Below, piece after piece: positions 41,401 to 55,701 of a DNA stretch of 64,000 nucleotides. The translations under genes and the position numbers were made by a program. The stretch lies in the NCBI GenBank assembly GCA_023055355.1, contig JALJCS010000001.1, positions 94,721,381-94,785,380 of the forward strand, given 5' to 3'. This DNA comes from Agelaius tricolor. Lineage: Eukaryota; Chordata; Aves; Passeriformes; Icteridae. Below the pieces are notes generated by a model that made no database searches, was not told the origin of the DNA, and saw only the letters and a list, made by a program, of their open reading frames with translations. Positions within the stretch are counted from its first letter, which is position 1, and the number at the start of each line of letters is the position of its first letter.

Positions 41401-44400
41401 GATTTCAGATTCAGTTTAAGCAAGCTGTCTGTGCTCCGTGCAGAGACAGCTGATAAATTCTGTATTGTTACCCTAATCTGAATCACTGTAGAACAGTAAT
41501 TTAATATTAATGTAATCTTGTACACACCTTTAATAAGCAAATGCATTTAGAAATAAAAATTGTTTCAAAGTGCCACCAACTGTTGTTTTTGCAAACTGCA
41601 GTTCAAAGAATGTATTTAAAAATGCTTCTACTGGATGTTTTAACATTTCTGGTGTAGCACACAACTTAAAAGAACAAGTGCACATTATCCTTTTCCCAAG
41701 CTAGACAAGCAGTAAATCCCATTACAACAGCTCCCCTATGGCTGGGTTTCAAAGGCAACATAATGCAGTATACCAGACACACCTTTTCTGTTGTTTATAA
41801 AATTCTGTATTTCATATTTGATTTAATGACAAGTCAATTTTCAAAACTTTCAAGAAGCCTCCAAAATTATCTGAGAGAACCAAGGACTAGAAGTTTGCAT
41901 TGCTTTTAAAATATGTCTATTATTAGTGATGTGTGAGTTCCTAAGCATTAGGTGTGTGCTAAGAACAACATGCTCTAGTGGTCTGCTTTCATCTCCTCAA
42001 ACTTCCAGTCTTCTCAAAATTTGCTTTCCTAATTTCCTGAATTTTGCTTTCTCTTTATTCAAGCTGGACTTTCCACAATAAGAAACTCTTTTATGATCTT
42101 CTGACAGTAAGCAAAAAAACAGGATTATAAAGTTTACCAGGAAAGCAGAGTGGTACAAATCTCTTGGTGCCACAAACAGGGTAAGTAATCACAGAAGTTT
42201 GTCATGAGACAGTCTTCCAGGAGACTGAATGGTTACAGCTCCCAGTGAGCTGATCTCCATAAATAGCAGCCCTAAATCAATTCTGTTTGCTTGCTGTGAT
42301 TTTATGAAATGCATCAACTATTAAACAAATCAATGTGACCCCAAAGATTCCTTGGCTTAATATCTTATTATTTTGGGGCTATAGGCTGATTAGGCATTTA
42401 AATAATTTTCTGTGATAGCATCTGCATTATTTGAATATGCCAGATTGTGAACACAAACCTTTATATTTCTCCAGTGCTTTATTTGACAGCAATGATGATA
42501 ATAAAATTAACAACCTTCCCTTGCTTTTGCTGATGCCATTTAGCATTTTCCAGAGAGGTCAAAGTAGGCATTTTACTGGTTGGAAATGAAATGTGTCATG
42601 CAAGGTTTGAGTTATTCAGCTATTGACTGGTGGGAGCATTCATTTCAGTGAATAGTAAGTCACTCCAATGTTCTCAGTCCAAATTGATCCAGCAGAATGA
42701 GACCCCCTTTGAAATCTGAACTCCCCCACAATTTTTCTTTCAAACCTGCAGCTCTGAACCCCTGTAGATGTAGTGGGTAATTGGTGCTGATTGATTTCTG
42801 AATGTGCAGATGGAAGAACAGGGAGAGGAATGGCGCAATGACATGAGAGGATGCAAAGTTCAAGAACACCCCAGGCATATGCCAAGGAGACTTTTCCTAA
42901 AAGGAATAATGTGACTGCAAAAAAAGCCAATGAGGAAGAAAAGAAATCAAAGACATAGCTGAAAGGTGAAACAAGGAGATTGTAGCCTGCAGGAAAAAGT
43001 TGGTGAGATGGCTAGAGGAATGAGGAGTTTTCAGCAAAACAGCACATGCTTAAATGGAGGAGATGAAGCAGAGTGCAGAATTGTAGAAGTTCCTAACCAC
43101 ATAGAAAAAAATCTGCTCAATTGGCTGTTCTGAGAAAAATTCCAAAGCAGCTCATATTGACAAAACAGTGGACATCTGAATCATGTCAGTTCCATTTTCT
43201 TAATAAAGTTTTAAAAGAAGCAAATGAAAAGTTTGATTAAGAAAAGCAATAACTTAGGATATCCACAATTTTCCTTACATGAGGAATTCAAGCTTTTTGG
43301 ATTATTTCAAAGGTTTGAAATATTTTCTGACTGTTTTGAATTATTAGAAATATCCAGGCACTCAAAGCCATCACTGCCCTATTGTCATCATAGTAAGAAA
43401 TGCCTTTATTTCCATTCAGTGTTTCACAAGTAACTGTTATTATCAGCTACATAAATCTCAAGTGCTGTACACCATGACTTCCTACTTTTGCCTGGTCTTA
43501 CAGGCATAGTTCTGACTCTGATTACCAGTGCCATATGAGAGTATTACATTAAATAAAAATCAGGCTGGAATTTGCAACTTGCATTCCAAAAGCAATTGAG
43601 AACAGAATCTCAGAATGACAATTGCCAAACAGAACAAAATCTTGAGAATTTGTAGGGTAAAATATGAGGCTTCCATGGCCCACACTACTGAGGTTTTGCA
43701 GTTTTGTTTTCCTTTCTAGTTTAGATCCAAGAAAACCAATTATGATTCATTAAATGACACTTCTGGTATCAATTTAGGTGACAACAAAAAAAGCTTATAT
43801 TGTTTTCCTTAATGAAGAGTAAATCTGAATTTTATAGAGCTGCAGCCAGAGCCTACTGCCCCTATTTAACATTGCTTTATAAGAAATATATCTTTTAAAT
43901 TTTCCTTGTTTCCTGATCAATTGCTTTGGCATCCTTTCCCCACTTCAAAATGAATACATCTCAGCACTCATTAACACAGTGTTGAATAGCAGTGCTTCCT
44001 TTTGTAACAAATCAGCATTACTGTGGTGTGCAATGTGGGTTGAGTCTCATTTACATTAGGATTCTTTATACCATTCCAACAAGAGAGACATTTTTATAGG
44101 GAAAATCCAATGTGTGCCACAGATACTTAGTTGCAGAGGCAACCAGACCAAGGCAGGTTCCCCAGGTTTTGCTGCTGCAGCAGAGACTCTGACATGTGCA
44201 GCACCAAGTCCTGTGTCCTGCCCCAGCACAGACAGAGACATCACTCACCAGCACAGACCAGGCTCTCTGATGTGCTGCTGGCTGGATGTTGACCCCCACA
44301 TTCCTCTTATCAGAGAGACTGTGAGTCTCTCATTCTCACTAATGAGGAGCAAGACAAGGTGAACAGGTCTGGGACTTCACTGAGACTCCCACATCACAAA

Positions 44401-45815
44401 AACGCATTTTGCACCATAGAGTCACATCACCCATCAGAGAGGTGGTTATCAGACAGAAGCTGAACTCAAATGTTACTTCAAGTTAATTTCCAAGCTTCCC
44501 AAAGACTTGAATTTCTGACTTGTCTGCAACAAATGAAGCAATTCTTTACTTCATCACTCATTATTCAAACCCACTTCTGCTGAAGTGGCCAGCTATCCTT
44601 TAAACCCAATATAAATCTCATACTATAAACCTCTTAATTTAACTTTCCTCATGGCTTTTTGAGGAGCAAATAAATATCCCTCTGCTTTTCAGAAAAATGC
44701 CTCTGCAATTAAACCTTTTATTAAATCCTTAGATTAGTAAGAGCTGTACTGTCATATGAATACTCTATTAGCATGAAAAAAATAGTTAGAAAAAAAAGGC
44801 ATGGAATATTCCTGCTAAATGAAAATTCTTATGAAGATCACAGGATCCACAGGAATTGCCTAGCACAAAAGGAATCTTTATTGATATGTGTTGCAGAATT
44901 AATAGAACAACAATAATAGCAGAATTGTAACACTTTGCTTTCATACATGCTAGGGCAAAACTTTGCCTTGATCAGTAATTTAGCCAGATTTGTTTTAGTC
45001 CATCAGTTTTGCTTTGCAGCACATTTTATCCCTCCTGTGACTGCTCTTAATGGGTGAAAAGTTTGCTGTTTCCATTCATGCTGTCTATTAATGTTTTCTG
45101 CTGGGCTCTTCCACATTCCTGGCAATCCCTCATATTTTTTACTTCATTAGTTCAATCCCTATTTTCTCTAATTCCTGTGTTTTAACAATAATTTATTCTG
45201 AAAGCCAAACAGCACACTGCCAAAATCAAGTCACCCTTATTTTGTTAAATTCTGCTGGGATTTTAATACATATGGTGCTTCTCCCTGCTCCTGTTTATAT
45301 ATAACACTTAAAAGGGCAGGTCTATGTCTTCACTGCCTTGATAACTAAAGCTACCTTTCCAAATTCAGTCACCACTATTTATTAATCTCTCGTGGCTGTG
45401 TCCAGAAATCTTTCTGCATTAATGCAAAGAAGCAGAGAAATGCTGGCAGGAGTAGGATCCTCTGGAAGTCATCCAGCCTGACATCCTCTGGGGAGCACAG
45501 CGGTGCCAGCGCTGGGTCAGGTCACACTGTGGCTCTGCCTTGCCAATGCAGCAAAGGTAGATGCAGCTTCCCTTTGAAATTGTTCCCTACCTTCCTTCGA
45601 TGGATTAGTTTATAAAATTATAGAGTACATCTGCAATTTACTAGTGAGCAGCTAGGCTATATATGTGTATTTTAAAATAAAATGTGTGGCCCTGATTTTA
45701 TATGAGTTCTTATCATGAGCTTTTTCACTTCTTTGATTCATGATTTTTCCCTTCTTTTTATGTGACTGCCTTTCACATATATTTATATACATCACACATA
45801 TATGTTTACATATTT

Positions 45816-45869
45816 TATCAGATATATAATTTTATTATAAGGATATATGTGCATACCATATATCTGATA
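45816..45869. repeat. AT-rich inverted repeat, 12-bp arms
   Basis: TATCAGATATAT (45816-45827) pairs exactly with ATATATCTGATA (45858-45869) across 30 nt, within an AT-rich tract at about 45770-45890. Low complexity makes chance pairing likely. Confidence 0.75.
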
Positions 45870-47536
45870 TCTATCTGTATCTGTCAGCTTTTTACACTCG
45901 CTTCAAGTAGCATAAGAGAATGGTAAAGGAAGAAGTAATGAGACTGGGAAGTCAAATATCAGAAAACAGAGGCATGAGAGCACAAAGACTTAAAGACAGC
46001 AGGTCTGTTTAACCAGTAGAAATAAGTTAAAAATGAACCTTGAATGCAGGCTATCTGATTGAAGGCTATAAAGAACTATACTGGCAGAACTATTGGACAC
46101 CTAAAGCATACAAGTTCATGCTAAAAAGAAGATGGAAATTTTTACCAGATTTTTACCAGCATTTCACCAGTGGAATAGACTAAAAAGAGATCTGGAAGAA
46201 TGAATTGGGATGGGTCAGAATATGTGACCTGTTGGAGATCTCTTGTGTCCTTGAGGATTTTTCTGCTTTTTCTCCTGCTATCCCAGCTGGGCTGATAAAA
46301 TATATTTCTTGTGTTCCTCCTCTAAGACCTGATGCTTTCTCCAGTCACAAATTCTTGAGTCAGAGTACTGGTTGGTAAAATTGTGTGGCCTGTAGTTATT
46401 GGTAGAGATCCCTAACACTTCTTGGGTGCTTAAAAATCTGTTACTTTTTTCTGCCTGCAATAGGTGGATGCTCAAATTCTTTAGCAAGTTTCAGATATTC
46501 AAAAAATGCTACCCAGTACGTAAGTAGTGTGGGTGGAATTTAATTGTAAATGTACATAGTTACATTGCTTAAATGACAGCGGGGTTTAGTCCTTATTTTG
46601 TCAAGATTTGGTTTTGATCCTTGAGATCATTTGCTGTTAATTTTCTATATTTTTACATTTCTGGCTTTTGGGGTAACCCACACAAAACTTTCCCTACAGA
46701 GACACATCTATTTGCAATCACCTCCATCTGAATATTGTATAATTTAGTGAAGCTACTGCTTGTATAAGCTACTATTATCAAGATGCAGAGGCTGAAATTA
46801 TCTAAAACTGTTTGATAAATATCCTCAAATTTCTCTCTTGCTTTCCTTCATCTGGCTGTGCCCACCAAGTGTTCTTAAAATTACAAAAAGTAAAACTGTG
46901 CCCTTTAGCTTCAAATATATTCAAATATAGACTTCAACAAAAGAGTGTTAGAACCATTTCATCAAGTCCTCCTGGCTCAAGGTCATATTAAACATGCCTG
47001 TGATTAGACATCCAAGTAACTTGTTTCTTCATTTCTCTGGCTTTTCAGAAATCTCATTGGCAATCAATTGGAAATTTCTGATCCATGAGCAAATGTCAGA
47101 GGGGCTGAAAACAGTTAATAGGTAGACTCTTTTCAGGGCAGATCTTTTCCAGCCCAAATGATCCTTGATAAGCTGCAGTCTGACCCTTTTAAAGGAAAGC
47201 AGAATTGAGTACAGAAACGGGAGTGAGAAGACAGCAGATGATTTTAAAGCATACATAAAATCTCCAAAACAAATTTAACCCACTCCTTTCATTAAGGAAA
47301 GGAGGATATCTAAACTTGCTGTAATCATTTTCGTGAAAGAAATCCAAGAAAGGGAATGCACACAACCATCAGCTTCCAGGAATAGCTTTCTTCATACTGT
47401 TTCAGCCAGATAATATTAGGCTGTCAACAACTGGCTGACCCATGTTTCATGGCTCCTCAGAGGATGATGTCTCAGAGGACTTTGTGTACTTACTGGCAAT
47501 CAAAATGTCAAAGACTGAACAATGCTACCAAAATGC

Positions 47537-47555
47537 TTTTTTTTTTTTTTTTTTT
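47537..47555. repeat. T19 homopolymer
   Basis: Nineteen T in otherwise unremarkable sequence. Confidence 0.95.
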
Positions 47556-48490
47556 CTGAAAAGGGAACTACTGAACTCTTGCAGGTCTCTCTCAGAACAT
47601 GAAACTAAAAATTCTTTTTCTCAGGAATTTACAAAGTGTAAATGTAAATGTGAGATGTAGGAAGTGGGAGTACTGCTGAGGTTTTATCAGATTCATTTTC
47701 AGAATCATGTAAAAGAGCAATCTACATTACTGGGTTTTTCACCACTGGTCCAAAGGTCATTGATAGGGCAGGACAGCAGAAGACAAGAGTAAATTAACTC
47801 CTAATGTTACATATAGTACTAAGCCAGTAAGAAAGTCTGCTGAGGCAAGAAATTTACTCCAATAAAATACATTTCCAACAATAAATGCCAATATTTGCAC
47901 TAAAGCCAAAGGAGAGAGGAAGAAGCCTGGAAAGTCACTGATAATAGAAGTCCTGTCTGCCATGACCAGGTGCTTAAAGTTTTATATTAAGTGTGTGCAT
48001 CTTAGGCAGAGGTTGGGCAGATTCACTTTAGATGAAATCCCCAATTCTTATAATCAAACTATATGTAAGATATTATCCTTTGGGGAGGCTTTGGAGAAAT
48101 TAATCTTTTAGGGCAGGTAAGAAGCAGATGCAGAAGGGAAAGGGTAATCATGTTCTCTACTTCTCAAAACCCCAGTCTTTAAGAACATAATTTCTAGCAG
48201 GGGTGTTTTCCCCCTTTTATCTCTATAGCTCAGAATTCAGAGCTGCAATAGAAGCAAACAACGAGGAGGTGCACATTACATCTTAATAGTCAGCTCTTTT
48301 GTTTATTTCTCGCTACTTGCGTAAGGTAAACAAGGGGCAGCCCTTATCTTTAAAATATAACAAAACATACAGCAAAACTGCTTTTCTCAAGCAGAAAATG
48401 AGGAACCTTTATATTTTGTAGATTCTGGTTGATCTTATTTTGAACTGTCCACTGTGCTGATCACGTCAGTTTATGTGGATCATTTGTTGC

Positions 48491-49524
48491 TGTACTTGCT
48501 TTGCATGGCAAGGCTTTGGTAGCAGAGGGGCTACTGTGAGGAGCTGTGAGAAGCTGTTAGAAGCTTATCCTGTGTCCAGCAGAGCCAATGCCAGACAGAT
48601 CCAATATAGACCCAATGCTGGCCAAGGCTGAGCCCATCAGTGATGGTGGTAGTGCCACTGGGATAAGGTATTCAAGAAGGGAGAAAAAACCTTGTGGATT
48701 TGCAACTGTAGCAGAAGAGCAGAGTGAGAGAATATGTGAAACAGCTCTACATTAACCAGCATCAGCGAAGGTGAAGGGGGTAGAGGTGCTCCAGATGCCA
48801 GAGTAGCGATTGCAAGCCATGGAAGCCCACAGTGGAGCAAATATCCACCTGCAGCCCCTGGAGGAGCACACACTGGAGCAGGTGGATGCAGCTGAGGGAG
48901 GCTGGGGCCCCATGGGAAGCCTCTGCTGGAGCCAGTTCCTGGATGAACCCGTGGGTCCATGGAGAGAAGCCCACACTGGAGCAGGTTTGCTGGCAGGACT
49001 TGTGACCTTGTGAGGGACCCATGCTGGAGCAGGGCGTGCCTGAAGGACTGCACCCTGGGGAAGGGATCTGTGCTGGAGCAGTTTGTTAAAAATCGCATCC
49101 CAGAGGAAGGACTCACATTGGAGAAGTTCAGAGAGGATGTCTCCCATGGGAGGGATGCCACGCTGAGTGGGGGAAGAGTGTGAGTTCTCCCCTGAGGAGG
49201 AAGCAGCAGCAGAGGCAATGTGTGATGAACAGACCGCCAACCTCATTCCCCATCCCCCTGCACTGCCTGGGGGGAGGAGGCAGAGAAATCAAAAGTGAAG
49301 TTGAGCCCAGGAAGAAGCAAGAGGTGGTGGGGAGGTTTTTTAAATTTGGGTTTATTTCTCATTACTCTACTCTGATTTGATTAGCAGTAAATTAAACTAA
49401 TTTCCCCGAGTTGAGCCTGTTTTGCACATGACAGTAACTGCTTGAGTGATCTCTCCCTGCCCTTATCTCAACCCACAAGCCTTTCATTATATTTTCTCTC
49501 CCCTGCCCAGCTTAGATCTTGACA
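48491..49524 (+). mobile_element. LTR, songbird ERVL-type, with internal ~50-bp repeat array
   Basis: It starts TGTACTTGCTTTGCATGGC and shares ordered blocks with the LTR at 27.0 kb in the same orientation. It includes a TATA-like/transition region near 48665 and a terminal part after 49360 with CATTATATTTTC. A diverged array of about six units (period 46-51 bp, each with a CTGGAGCAG-like core) fills about 48841-49140. The 3' end differs from the other copy and no target duplication is evident, so it may be truncated. Reading frames up to 193 codons here are by-products of the array, not retroviral genes. Confidence 0.8.
48841..49140 (+). repeat. Diverged ~50-bp tandem modules inside the LTR
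   Basis: Cores of the form (C/T)(A/G)CTGGAGCAG recur near 48873, 48924, 48975, 49023, 49072 and 49118, giving a period of about 50 bp with substantial divergence. Only about one recognisable unit remains in the related LTR at 27.0-27.8 kb. Confidence 0.7.
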
Positions 49525-52500
49525 GTGATTTCTGAACTGTACAGATGAAAAACAACATAAGAGAAAATATTAATAGCTACTATTGACAGAGAGTTTATTC
49601 CAAGCCACTCAAAGTGTAGAATCAGGACCCTCAAAGCTATTTTCATAGTAGCAAATATGGTGTCTCTGCTCAAAAGAATTGCAGTCTAAGATTAGCACTA
49701 GCAGAGGCACACAGGTGGGAAAACATCAGCAAAGAAAATACAACCAGGAAGAATAATAGGCAGCAGTCACAGTTTAATCAACAGCCTGACTCTTGTAAAG
49801 TGTGCTTTGTTGGTAACACAGCGAGGGAGGATTTTTATCCTTTATAATGAGGATATCTGTACCTGCTACAGGAAACTTGTCTCGAGCCTGGGAGGGCATG
49901 AAGATGTCTGACTGAAATTGAATAATACTCTGGGAGGGGCCAGCATCAGAGGCTAGTGGGAGGCAGTAATTAACCTGAATATGTGATGAGAAGTAGATGA
50001 ACTACCAAAGGCTTTGAAAGTCATGTAAAGAAAATGTGCTTATTAGTGAGGTATTAATGGAGGAATGAGATAAGAAAAAGGATGCACAAAGAAGGGATGA
50101 AGAGAGAAGAGGGTCATGGCCACAACAGCAGGCTATGAAATTGTGTGGTTGCATTTTAGGTAGGTATAATGCAACTTCCAAGATCAGAAAAACACAGCTG
50201 AAACATCATAGAAACCAGGATGGCAGTTTTAGGAACTAAATCTCCCTAGCCTCACGCTGTTCTTAAGCAGGGGCAACTTGGGCAATGAGATAACTTCAGC
50301 CAAGTATTTTCTATACTCTTGGATGGGGGTTTATGGTTTTGGAGTGTAGAAATCCCCTAGGATTTAGGACTCTGTTTTAAACATGACAGAGGCTGTGGGT
50401 CTTGAGGGGAGACACTGTCCTTCCCAAGGACAGTAGTGGGAGCAGAGTGAGGGCACAGAAGGTCAGGCTCACATGCAGATGTGTTCTAAGCTGCAGGAGC
50501 AAGATACAGAGAAGGCAGTAAAGGAGTTTTGAAATGAGGGGGAGAAAGTTCATCATTAGGATGAAAGTCATGAACTTTATTGGGGATGTGGAGACAGATC
50601 TGGGCCAAGTCCAGAAATGTTTGAGAATAATAAGAAAACCAAGGAAAACCCAGAGCTGCAGATTGCTTTTTCTTGTTGTTTTGTTTGTTTGTTTTTTAAT
50701 AATAGATGCATATTTTTATAATAATTGGAAAGAAGCAGATTGCTTAGGTATGGAAGCCTTGGTCTGCTCTTGAAGAGATGAACTGTGCACCCAGTGTGTA
50801 CCTTTGCAGAGCTCTTAGACTGAAGAGATGGAACTATGGAGAGTAAGAATTGGGGAAGGGACATAGAAGGATTTGCCTAAGGAAAGAAACAGAAACCCAT
50901 GAAATCCACAACTGGAATTTAAAAGCTACAAAATAAAATTATCTGATTCTGCTTCCACAAACACAGACATGACCATCTGGCAAATAAGAAAAAGTCCATA
51001 TCTCAACTTTTTAAAAATCCACTAACATTTTAAAGGCTACATGTAGAAGCCAAGGTATTTTTTGGATCACCTCAAAACCTCTTTAGGGGCATGTTCTACC
51101 TGAGATCTGAATCCTTTAAAACTGACTTCTTCCTGTAATGAGAATTAAGACATACCCTTTGAAATATGATAAAGATCCCATCTATCTTTTACAGTTAAGT
51201 ATTCCCTTCCCCAATAAATAACCTTAAACATGAGATGTAAAGACATGCACTTTCACAGCTTCTATTAGGACAATCTTTGGATAACAAAAAGATTGGGAAA
51301 TAAAAAAAGAAATATGAAAAGATGTACAGTTGGGACAATGCTGATCTAGGCTGCTGATCTGGTTCTGTAGTTCTGCTTGGTTACTTTGAGAAAGGCCAGA
51401 TGAGACACATTCTGCTTCCAAGCAGTGGGATGCATGAATATCTTTTATTTGGAAGAAGCCTCAAGTGACACAATTTTATTTACCTACCTCTTCTGGGCCT
51501 TTGTTTTCTTCCCTAAAGAGCTACCCATAGAGCACTGGTGGATACTGATGGCCTTTGCTGACTCAACTTTTTTTAGTAGATTCACTCATAGATTTCACAC
51601 TTTGCAACATTTCGACCATCAGTTTCATAACAGCCTCTCTCCAAGATCAGATTATATCGGATTTAAGTGGTTTACAGAAACTGTCCCTTGTGACCAGAAT
51701 GAGATCTTCCACTGTGCTCTACCTTGCAAAGTGCTGCTGAGAACAACTGTCTGTACCCTGGATTTCTCAAAGGGCCTCTTGACCTTGCAAAGCTCTGATA
51801 TTTGGATGATGCTACGATCATTCACTACTGCTTTAGTCCTGCTACACTAATCTGCTGATGCAAGTAAGCCTACAAGACCTTCATGGCCTTCAAAACTGCT
51901 TCTGTTCCTGAATTTCAGCAGGTTCTAAGAGGCATCTCTCCGTCAGCCTCTTGCTAAGCAGAACAGACAACTAAATTTTGCAATTAAGTCTCATACTGCA
52001 AAAGAAACTGTCAGCTAGTAAACATCCTAAAAGGACTCAAATTAATGGTTGATGCATTTTATTAAATTAGCAGCCCAAATCTGCATGCCAGCAAAAGCTC
52101 CTAGCTTCTGATTACCTCCGGGAACAAAGACTAGAGCATGCTTATAAATAGTGGCAGTGGGCTTAGCATATGTTACCTTCTTTCCTAGATAAATATTAAT
52201 GAGCCATGCAGAAGAAGCAGATCTCTAATAGGAAGGAATTTTTGTAGCTCTCCTTAAATCAATGCTGACATGATAATTTCACAAGGAAAAGATTTGATTC
52301 TTAATTTTCAGCAGTTTTACTTTGCAGTGGTTCACTGCATTGCACAAGTTTCCATGAAGCTTTATGCATTAGTAGCTTGTTGCTTTAAAATGTCTGCAGA
52401 CTTATATTTTTAACAAAAAAAGCAGTGTTGCATTTCTGAAAACTTGATATTTGGGACCCCTTTGAAATCAACTCTGGATCCTGAAAGGAGACCTTTAGAG

Positions 52501-55500
52501 ATTCCATTCCCTAAATCAGACAGAAAAACTGGAACATACTGAAGTGGGACAATGCTTTAAAACTGATACAGGTCCATATCTGAAAGTGGAGAATTTATCT
52601 TCTGCCAGATCTGAGCAGATGAGAAAATTAGACCTTTTTTCGTCTGAATCCCTACAAAGCCTAAATGCATTGTACTTTCCCTCAATGCTGAACAGGTGCT
52701 AAAGGTTATGCCATTGGCTTTTATTCCTAGACAGCTGTACCTTTATGTCATACTGTCATGGCTATTTTCCACAGATCATTCCCCAATGGATATGAATGAA
52801 TTTTATAGCAGGTTATAATCCGCCCATAGTACAGCAGGTAGGTTAAAATCCCTTCAGGTATATAACTGGAGACAGCTTGAACTGGAGGGATGATCATTGA
52901 GCCAGATTCTCTGGCACCAAAACAGGCTTTTGCACTGATTTTAGTGTGAATTAGAGGCTCCAGCAGCCTCAGACTGATACCACAGCTCTTTTCACACAAG
53001 CAGTCAATTCTTCTGATTGTGACAAAGCAGGAGAATTATGGCCAGTGTGCAAGGAGAGGAGACAGGGCAGGATTGAAGTGGTTTCCTGTGGAGCATCTCC
53101 AGGAACATTGTTAAAAATCAAATTCCTTGTAGATGAATGAGGAACAGACACCAACTTCAGCTTCTACCTCCATGAACTGAAATGTGTGAGGATCAGTGCA
53201 ATGAATGAAGAATAACTGCTAGAAACATTGTAAGGGAGGACTGGAGGGGATGTTTTTGCTTGACCTCAGTTGCCTACTTAGGGTAATTGAATGATATTTG
53301 GAGGGCATCTGAGTGCATTTTTCAGCAACTGTGCCTGACCAGTACGAGTTGAGAAACTCAGTGTGTATTTGTGCCTTCTGAGCCCATGTGCTTATTTCTT
53401 TGTCTGGGTCCTTAGAGTAAAAATCAAAACTAGGCCCAGCTGTTCCATATAATTAAATTTTAGTAACTCAAGCTGGGTGATTTTATTTTGACTAGTGACT
53501 TAAAAGTGATGGCATTTAAATGGCCTTAGCTGTATTTCAAAGTTAACACTGAGAAACTTCACACAGACATTAGTGTTATTTGCCTGTTGGCAAACTCAAC
53601 AAAATACCACTGTGTTGATTTACACAGCCAAGGTTATCTTTGCTAACAGAAGGACTCAGAATTTCATTATTTAAAATATGAGTATGAATCTCATCAGAGT
53701 TCAGGAGGCTACAGATGCCATTACACACAACTTAGCAGCTGAGTCAAGAGCAGAGGTGAAGTTTATATTGTGCACTGAGCCCATGTTCAAACATACCTAA
53801 GATGCAAGAGCCAAAACCCACACGACATTATCTGTGGCCAGGACAGATCTGACTGTACAATGAGGCCTTTTCTTTTCTGTACTTAGGTTTCTTTCTATGT
53901 GTCTGTCTTCTCTCTCTAATTTATTTATAAGATATTTACGCCATACATGGGCAGTCTGTGAAGCAATAAACCAATAATAGGCTCAGTTTTCATTCAGTTT
54001 CTATATTTGGGTATTTTAGTACATCAGAATCTGGATATAAGAAGTATTAACAGTCTTATGCCAGCAGAAAGAAATTAATTTTATGCCTGCCTCTGCACAG
54101 AAGCCAAAAGCTTCAGGAAATAAGATCTCTTCTCATAAGCATCTTTTCAGATCCAGTTAGGAGAGGAGAAAATAAACAATGAAATGCAAGCTCCTGGGCG
54201 ACAGCCCAGCAGTGAGATATGATCGTTCATGTGACAATACATATGATACACAAGACGTGTCTCACTGGCACTCCAGGACTCCAGCACTTATTGATGATCC
54301 AGGTAGAATCTGGTGCTTTCATCAAGCCTTGGCCCTCGGGAGTCCAGTTGTGACAGGGGGCTAGGGGGCTACGTGCAGCCTGGCAGAGCAGAGAGGAAGA
54401 GCAGTCTTCTACAACCTGAGCACCCCTTGTTGTGAAACAAATCCTTGGAAGCAGCATGCACAGCCTGAGGAAAGCAGCAGTTCCAGAGCCTAGGTGGGGA
54501 CATGTTTTCTGCATGCCCCTCCAGCAGTGACATGCAGCACCATGACAAGGACCACTGCTAGGAAGATGGCTTTACTATCTTGCTGCAGCTCTTCATAACC
54601 CAAGGCTGAAGCCTCAGAGAGAAGCGTGGGGAATGCTTACTGAGCCTGCCCAGGAAGACCAGGTGGTCCTTAAAGGAAGTCAGGTGAGCTGAGGTCAGTC
54701 ACCACAGCCAGACCTGTCACACTGGGTGAACATTTTGCTGACCACTTGGAGCAGTGCTACAGAAATGAGTGAGAAACCAGCGAGCACAATGGAAGAAAAC
54801 AAATAAGGGAGGAAAAAAATAATCTTCTTGGCAAGACAAAGAGGGAAGCAATGAACAATGATTACTGATGAATAATGACCCAGAATTAATGGAGAAGGGC
54901 AACAGCAAAAGCTGTGCACAGAACACAAATATTTTAGAATGAGAATAAACAGTGACATTAGTTGGGTGGCCAGAACTCATTACCCATTCACATAATACTT
55001 GTCTACACTACACACCATGGCTGATGGCTGTGGCTAGGGCTAGAACATTGCCCTTGGAGATTTTATAATTTTATCAGAAGAGCCTTTGCACAAGAGGCAA
55101 GCTGTTCCAAAATTGAATGAAGGGCTAGGTTTTCCTCTTGTTATTATTGGTGTTTTAAATTTAAATTCCTCTCAGATATGTAGCCCTATTTGGGAAGAAT
55201 GTTGAGCTACACAGGCTTGAGGGCATTTGCCAACTTAAGCACAACTAAATTAAGCCAGAAATGCTGAGCAGAAGTGAAAGCAATATCACACTGTATTAGA
55301 AGCCAGGATTATAAAATCTCTGCCTATCAAAGAGATCAGAAGAATGCAGACAGCTCTATATTATTATTTTTAATGCAGTAAAGTCTAGAGCTTCCAACCA
55401 ATTACCAGGCGCCAAAAGGAGGTGCTGCCTGCTTGAACACAAGGAGGCACCACAAAATAAAAACATGGAAACAGACCAAACCCTATCCCCATGCACTTTT

Positions 55501-55663
55501 GGGAAAACAGAAGGGCTCATTGACATTTTATCTTCCTGTCAGTTCAGTGAACGTAGGCAAACCTTGACTGCCACACTTTCTTTAATCCAGTCTTCCCCCA
55601 CCTCATTTCTTGAAAGTCTAACTAAAGATCTGGAACAGATTTTACAAAATCTCAAGCACCACC

Positions 55664-55665
<2 letters not shown>
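49525..55665. other. Intergenic, no gene seen
   Basis: AT-rich, without recognised repeats. Frames such as the 141-codon one at 51.4 kb show no domain. Confidence 0.65.

Positions 55666-55700
<35 letters not shown>
55666..55700. repeat. T35 homopolymer
   Basis: Thirty-five consecutive T on the plus strand, the longest homopolymer in the window. Confidence 0.95.

Positions 55701-55701
<1 letters not shown>

Larger units (their letters stand above)
27838..48490. other. Long intergenic block, no gene seen
   Basis: About 20.7 kb of AT-rich DNA. Besides the (CA)19 tract, homopolymers, the 24-bp palindrome and the 16-bp hairpin, I recognise no exon, RNA gene or transposable element. The longest frames (144 codons near 32.6 and 36.2 kb) lack protein-like features. 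A T/G-rich patch at about 36.79-36.92 kb is simple sequence. Confidence 0.65.

Noticed and set aside
48637..49246. Open frames of 193 and 164 codons on the minus strand
   Set aside because: They result from the repeat array in the LTR, whose ~50-bp units avoid stops by chance.
26965..49524. The two related LTRs as the ends of one provirus
   Set aside because: The 21 kb between them shows no retroviral genes, primer-binding site or polypurine tract. The LTRs differ greatly, and the first has its own target duplication, so they are independent insertions.
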